From assembly GCA_021157555.1 (NCBI GenBank), contig JAGGWL010000339.1:1-7512 (forward strand): DNA of 7,512 nucleotides, read 5' to 3'. Below the pieces are notes generated by a model. It was not told where the DNA came from. It made no database searches and saw only the letters and a program-made list of their open reading frames with translations. A program made the translations under genes and the position numbers. Of this stretch, positions 4,910 through 7,512 are shown piece by piece. Source of the DNA: Deltaproteobacteria bacterium. Its GTDB lineage: Bacteria > Desulfobacterota > Desulfobacteria > Desulfobacterales > BuS5. How positions within the stretch are numbered: the stretch's first letter is position 1; each line of letters opens with the position of its first letter.

Positions 4910-7204
4910 TTAAAAATAAACAGTCATATTATACAGCCAAAAACGTCCCGGCGCCCTATAATATTCATAATATTTTTCATTGAAAAGGTTTTCCACTCCA
5001 ACGGAAAGCGCTACATGTTCAGCCGGCCTGAATGTAACCTTGGCGTCTACAATATTATAGTCATCATCTCCTTTGTATGTATCATCCGCATAGCTGTTTT
5101 TATCATCATCAAACCTGTTGTCGCAATAACTGTAGCTTATGCTTGCATCCAGGTATTCTCCAAAATATCCAAGCCATAAATTCCATATTTCCTCCGGAGT
5201 TTCATCTACTTGCCATCCTTTTTTGGAAGCATCCTCGGTTTTTGTATATTTAGACCAGTTATGTGTATAAAATACTCCTGTTTTCATATAAAAAGGTAAA
5301 AGAGCCTCAACTGCTACTTCAATTCCATTTACTTCGGCCTCTTCGGCATTAATCCTCATTTTTTCTATTATTTCAGTTCCATCAGCAAGCGTGTATGTTG
5401 TTTTTTTATTCACAATCAGGTCTTCGAAATCATTTTCAAAATATGTTGCTTTGAAATTGATCCGTTTTTCCCACAATTGCCATTCAGTGCCGATTTCCCA
5501 GGTTTTATTGGTAGTCGGATCAAGGCTTGGGTTTGGTTTGGCCATTGATATTGATCCACCGCTTTCCCAGTAATAGCTTGCGGTTCTGTAGTAAAGCGAA
5601 GGCGCTGTAAATGCCTCTCCATAGGAAGCCCTTATACTACCGTTTTCCATGATCCTGTATACCAGCGATAATTTGGGACTGAACTTTCCATCGTCAACAT
5701 CAGGATGTTTGATATTTTCTCCATTTTCGTTGGAATATTTTGCATTATCGCCCCACCAGTGATCATAGCGGCCGCCGAGATAGGCGGTCAAATAATCGAT
5801 AGGCGAATATTCCATCTGGATAAAAGTGCCCATAGTGCGGTTTCTTCCTGTTGTTTCTTCACGGGTAGATGAAGCGCTATGTTCATCATAACGGTCGGAA
5901 AGATTTTTATCCTTTACATCAGCCTTTTCCTGAATACCTTGAACGCCTGCTGTAACCAGATATTTATCATCCAAAAAATGGAATGTTGCCGCAAGATCTG
6001 CCTGTGCAAGGTAATTATCTTCTGTTTTATACCTGCTTTTACTTGCATAATGTGTGGAGCTTTCTTTATCGTTGAAACCTAAAACAGCGACAATGTCAAC
6101 AACACCAGGTACAGAATGGTTGAAATTGATGGTATGCGCAATTGATTCCTTTCTTTTGTCATCCGATGTAAAGAGAAACGGATTTAAGGAATATTCATAA
6201 GTGTTTCCCGCATCCTGAATATAGACATCGCCTTCATTCAGGGTTTTCCCGGATGAATCCTTAAGATAGCTTTTACCATCTTCCCAGCCGTATTCAAATT
6301 CGCTGATATTCAGACTGTACCATAGTCTGGTATCAGGGCTGAAATCATACCCTGTTTTTAAAAACAGGCAGTGGTCTTCATACCAGTTGTTACCCTGGTT
6401 ACCGATCTCAAAACGCTCTGTACCGCTTTGCGGGTCAACATCCTTGCTCCAGCCTTTAACAAGCGGCACGCTTGGATCAAGGGGACCTGTAACCGGGCTG
6501 CTTACACTTTTATAGGACGGAGTAGTAGTATATCCATCCGAAGTACGGGATTTAAAACTTAATGAGTAGAAAAAACGATCCCCAAGAATGTTGTTTGCCC
6601 ATCCAAATTTTGGTTCATCCTTTTTGTTTCGAAAAGGTCGATCTGCAATCCTCACGTTGTAAAACTTGCTATTCCAGTCGCCATAAGAAGCAGAAGCCTT
6701 TATTTCCAGTTCCTCAGGCACCTTTGTTATATAATTAATAACAGCAGTTTGTGCCAGGGTACCATAAAGTGCGGAAAAAGGACCCCTTGCAATATCAATC
6801 CTTTCTACATCTGCCATGGGAATAGCCCCTGTATTATAATAATATCCATAATCATACCAGTTTAGTCCATCCACCATAACAAGAGCTCTTTGCCCCCTGA
6901 AGACCGGGCGTGTCCAGTAATCGGCAAGGCCCCTGTACTGCCTGGGCCACACTCCTTCAGTTCTGGCAAGAGGTTTAAATGGATGCTCGGAAATAAAAGC
7001 GTCAATCTCATCTTCTGTGATAATAGAAATGCTTGCCGGTGAATCTAAAGATGCCTTCGGCGTTTTTGTTGCAATTACAGTTATAGATTCGAGTAAATGC
7101 CTTTCCCCCGAATCCTTATCATCAGCAAATGAATATGTTGTTAATAAAAAGACTGCACCGATTGTCAAGGCTGATATTTTATCAATTATAGATTTAAAAT
7201 TCAA
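4910..7204 (-). CDS. TonB-dependent outer-membrane receptor
   Basis: Outer-membrane beta-barrel of 764 residues that takes up a scarce ligand using energy passed from the inner membrane by TonB. In order: a signal peptide (residues 1-27, hydrophobic ISALTIGAVFLLTTYSFA, cleaved before DDKD), a TonB-box-like segment ESITVIAT (39-46), a plug domain ending around ADVERIDIARGPFSALYG and VINYITKVPEE, then a long barrel rich in Tyr, Trp and Asp with repeated strand motifs. It ends VENLFNEKYYEYYRAPGRFWLYNMTVYF, with the terminal phenylalanine expected for barrel assembly. The start chosen is TTG 7204, because GGAGGT lies six bases upstream and the signal peptide follows at once. The longer frame from ATG 7243 begins inside a hairpin. 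The plug has an aromatic run (NWYDYGYYYN). The ligand is unknown; a metal chelate is likely from context. It is the first gene of the operon. Confidence 0.93.
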   Translation of the reverse strand: MNFKSIIDKISALTIGAVFLLTTYSFADDKDSGERHLLESITVIATKTPKASLDSPASISIITEDEIDAFISEHPFKPLARTEGVWPRQYRGLADYWTRPVFRGQRALVMVDGLNWYDYGYYYNTGAIPMADVERIDIARGPFSALYGTLAQTAVINYITKVPEELEIKASASYGDWNSKFYNVRIADRPFRNKKDEPKFGWANNILGDRFFYSLSFKSRTSDGYTTTPSYKSVSSPVTGPLDPSVPLVKGWSKDVDPQSGTERFEIGNQGNNWYEDHCLFLKTGYDFSPDTRLWYSLNISEFEYGWEDGKSYLKDSSGKTLNEGDVYIQDAGNTYEYSLNPFLFTSDDKRKESIAHTINFNHSVPGVVDIVAVLGFNDKESSTHYASKSRYKTEDNYLAQADLAATFHFLDDKYLVTAGVQGIQEKADVKDKNLSDRYDEHSASSTREETTGRNRTMGTFIQMEYSPIDYLTAYLGGRYDHWWGDNAKYSNENGENIKHPDVDDGKFSPKLSLVYRIMENGSIRASYGEAFTAPSLYYRTASYYWESGGSISMAKPNPSLDPTTNKTWEIGTEWQLWEKRINFKATYFENDFEDLIVNKKTTYTLADGTEIIEKMRINAEEAEVNGIEVAVEALLPFYMKTGVFYTHNWSKYTKTEDASKKGWQVDETPEEIWNLWLGYFGEYLDASISYSYCDNRFDDDKNSYADDTYKGDDDYNIVDAKVTFRPAEHVALSVGVENLFNEKYYEYYRAPGRFWLYNMTVYF

Positions 7205-7210
7205 ATAGTT

Positions 7211-7216
7211 ACCTCC
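7211..7216 (-). promoter_or_regulatory. Shine-Dalgarno site that fixes the TTG start of the receptor
   Basis: GGAGGT on the minus strand lies six bases before TTG 7204-7202. The upstream ATG at 7243 has no such site and falls within the leader hairpin. The site begins only ten bases after the hairpin stem (five after its U-tract), so its accessibility may depend on leader folding. Confidence 0.75.
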
Positions 7217-7221
7217 AAAAC

Positions 7222-7280
7222 AAAAAAAGCCAGAAAGATTCAACAGGTCTTTTCGACCTTTATTAAACCTTCCTGGCTTT
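7222..7280 (-). terminator. Long leader hairpin with U-tract: candidate attenuator of the receptor operon
   Basis: Read leftward, the RNA from 7280 to 7226 folds into a 55-nt hairpin. Twenty consecutive base pairs (including G-U pairs) start with AAAGCCAG against CUGGCUUU; then come a two-base AA bulge, GGUC/GACC and a GAAAA loop. Seven Us (7228-7222) run from the stem's end, the form of an intrinsic terminator. It lies between the operon promoter and the receptor Shine-Dalgarno site, and no gene precedes it within the window, so it would act as an attenuator rather than as the end of another gene. I do not recognise a known riboswitch class. Confidence 0.65.
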
Positions 7281-7321
7281 ACTAAATTATTTAATCGTTG
7301 TTTTTTTGTTTATTGTAATAT

Positions 7322-7359
7322 TGTAAACACAGCTTCTTGCTGTAAATGCAGCTTCTTGC
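7322..7359 (-). repeat. Two tandem 19-bp repeats in the receptor leader
   Basis: On the minus strand GCAAGAAGCTGCATTTACA (7359-7341) is directly followed by GCAAGAAGCTGTGTTTACA (7340-7322), 17 of 19 bases identical. They begin a few bases after the predicted transcription start, so they could bind a regulator as DNA or act in the RNA. Confidence 0.75.
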
Positions 7360-7367
7360 TACATTTA
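7328..7367 (-). promoter_or_regulatory. Tandem AAGAA-loop hairpins at the 5' end of the receptor leader
   Basis: The repeats fold, as RNA, into two hairpins with the same AAGAA loop. Hairpin 1 (7367-7343) has up to ten pairs, with AAUGUAGC against GCUGCAUU at its core. Hairpin 2 (7344-7328) has ACAGC against GCUGU plus one G-U pair. The two stems differ by changes that keep pairing (G-C versus A-U, and U-G versus C-G), which suggests that the RNA fold matters. With the terminator-like hairpin about 40 bases downstream, the layout recalls antitermination leaders, but the binding partner is unknown. Confidence 0.45.
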
Positions 7368-7371
7368 ATTT

Positions 7372-7400
7372 TTATAACCGACTAACAGACTTATTGTCAA
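7372..7400 (-). promoter_or_regulatory. Probable sigma-70 promoter of the receptor operon
   Basis: Reading leftward, TTGACA (7400-7395) is followed after exactly 17 bases by TTATAA (7377-7372). Transcription would start near 7366-7364 and leave a leader of about 160 bases before the TTG start at 7204. No Fur-box-like or NikR-like palindrome is obvious around it. Confidence 0.65.
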
Positions 7401-7512
7401 CCAGAATCAATCGCATGAAACTTTGAAAAAATTAATACACTAAGAACTCACTCACGCGCGCCCCGCAAGCCGCCCTAATTTAGCATACCTTTAAAAAAAA
7501 TAAAATCTGTCC
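7401..7512. other. Non-coding region upstream of the receptor promoter
   Basis: I see no gene, RNA or clear operator here. A short GC-rich patch (about 7454-7474) interrupts otherwise AT-rich DNA. The right edge ends in AAAATAAAATCTGTCC, a string that I loosely associate with the flanks of IS200-like or RAYT transposase genes in similar genomes. That link is from memory and weak. Confidence 0.3.

Noticed and set aside
7205..7243. Longer receptor start at ATG 7243
   Set aside because: This ATG lies inside the 55-nt leader hairpin and lacks a Shine-Dalgarno site, while TTG 7204 has GGAGGT six bases upstream and leads straight into the signal peptide.
7322..7359. CRISPR-like repeats
   Set aside because: Only two 19-bp copies directly abut without spacers; this is a tandem duplication in a leader, not an array.
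7328..7367. ANTAR target RNA
   Set aside because: The paired hairpins are suggestive, but the loops have five bases (AAGAA), not six with A at position 1 and G at position 4, and the second hairpin does not overlap the terminator stem.
7205..7512. Cobalamin or other known metal riboswitch in the receptor leader
   Set aside because: I see no cobalamin-box-like conserved segments and the leader after the promoter is only about 160 bases; the hairpins do not fit a class I can recognise.
7372..7512. NikR or Fur operator near the receptor promoter
   Set aside because: No GTATGA-TCATAC pair or GATAATGATAATC-like palindrome could be found by eye.

Overview
The window looks like chromosomal DNA from a Gram-negative, AT-rich bacterium. 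A TonB-dependent outer-membrane receptor requires an outer membrane. The combination of a NikA/DppA-type transporter, paired vapBC modules and a short 'CATTCCCAC...GTGGGAATG' palindrome would fit a Desulfobacterota (sulfate-reducer-like) genome. That placement is inference, because no rRNA or marker gene is present.

The backbone is one leftward (minus-strand) operon. It reads: promoter and structured leader (7400 to 7205), TonB-dependent receptor (7204-4910), class I SAM methyltransferase (4892-4149), NikA/DppA-family periplasmic binding protein (4162-2579), first Opp/Nik-type ATPase (2560-1769), and, after an interruption, the start of a second Opp/Nik-type ATPase (205 to beyond base 1). Together these proteins would carry a ligand across the outer membrane (receptor) and periplasm (binding protein) and then power import (ATPases). 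A chelated metal such as nickel or cobalt, or a peptide-like metallophore, is the best guess for the ligand. The methyltransferase could make or modify it. No permease gene lies between the binding protein and the ATPase, where one would be expected.

The two ATPase genes are separated by about 1.56 kb holding two complete, related vapBC toxin-antitoxin modules placed back to back. vapBC-1 reads left (885-296), in the same direction as the second ATPase. vapBC-2 reads right (1056-1663), head-on into the end of the first ATPase. Their shared 170-base intergenic region has a perfect 10-bp inverted repeat over the vapBC-1 promoter and a related, weaker repeat before vapBC-2.

Two structures stand out. 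First, a 26-bp palindromic REP-like element sits exactly between two 13-bp direct repeats at the methyltransferase/binding-protein junction. Removing the element and one repeat (39 bp, 13 codons) restores an uninterrupted signal peptide, so this appears to be a footprint of an in-frame insertion. Second, the receptor leader carries two tandem hairpins with identical AAGAA loops right after a TTGACA-17-TTATAA promoter. They are followed by a 24-bp-stem hairpin with a U7 tract just before the Shine-Dalgarno sequence and a TTG start. This is an attenuator-like layout that I cannot match to a known riboswitch class.
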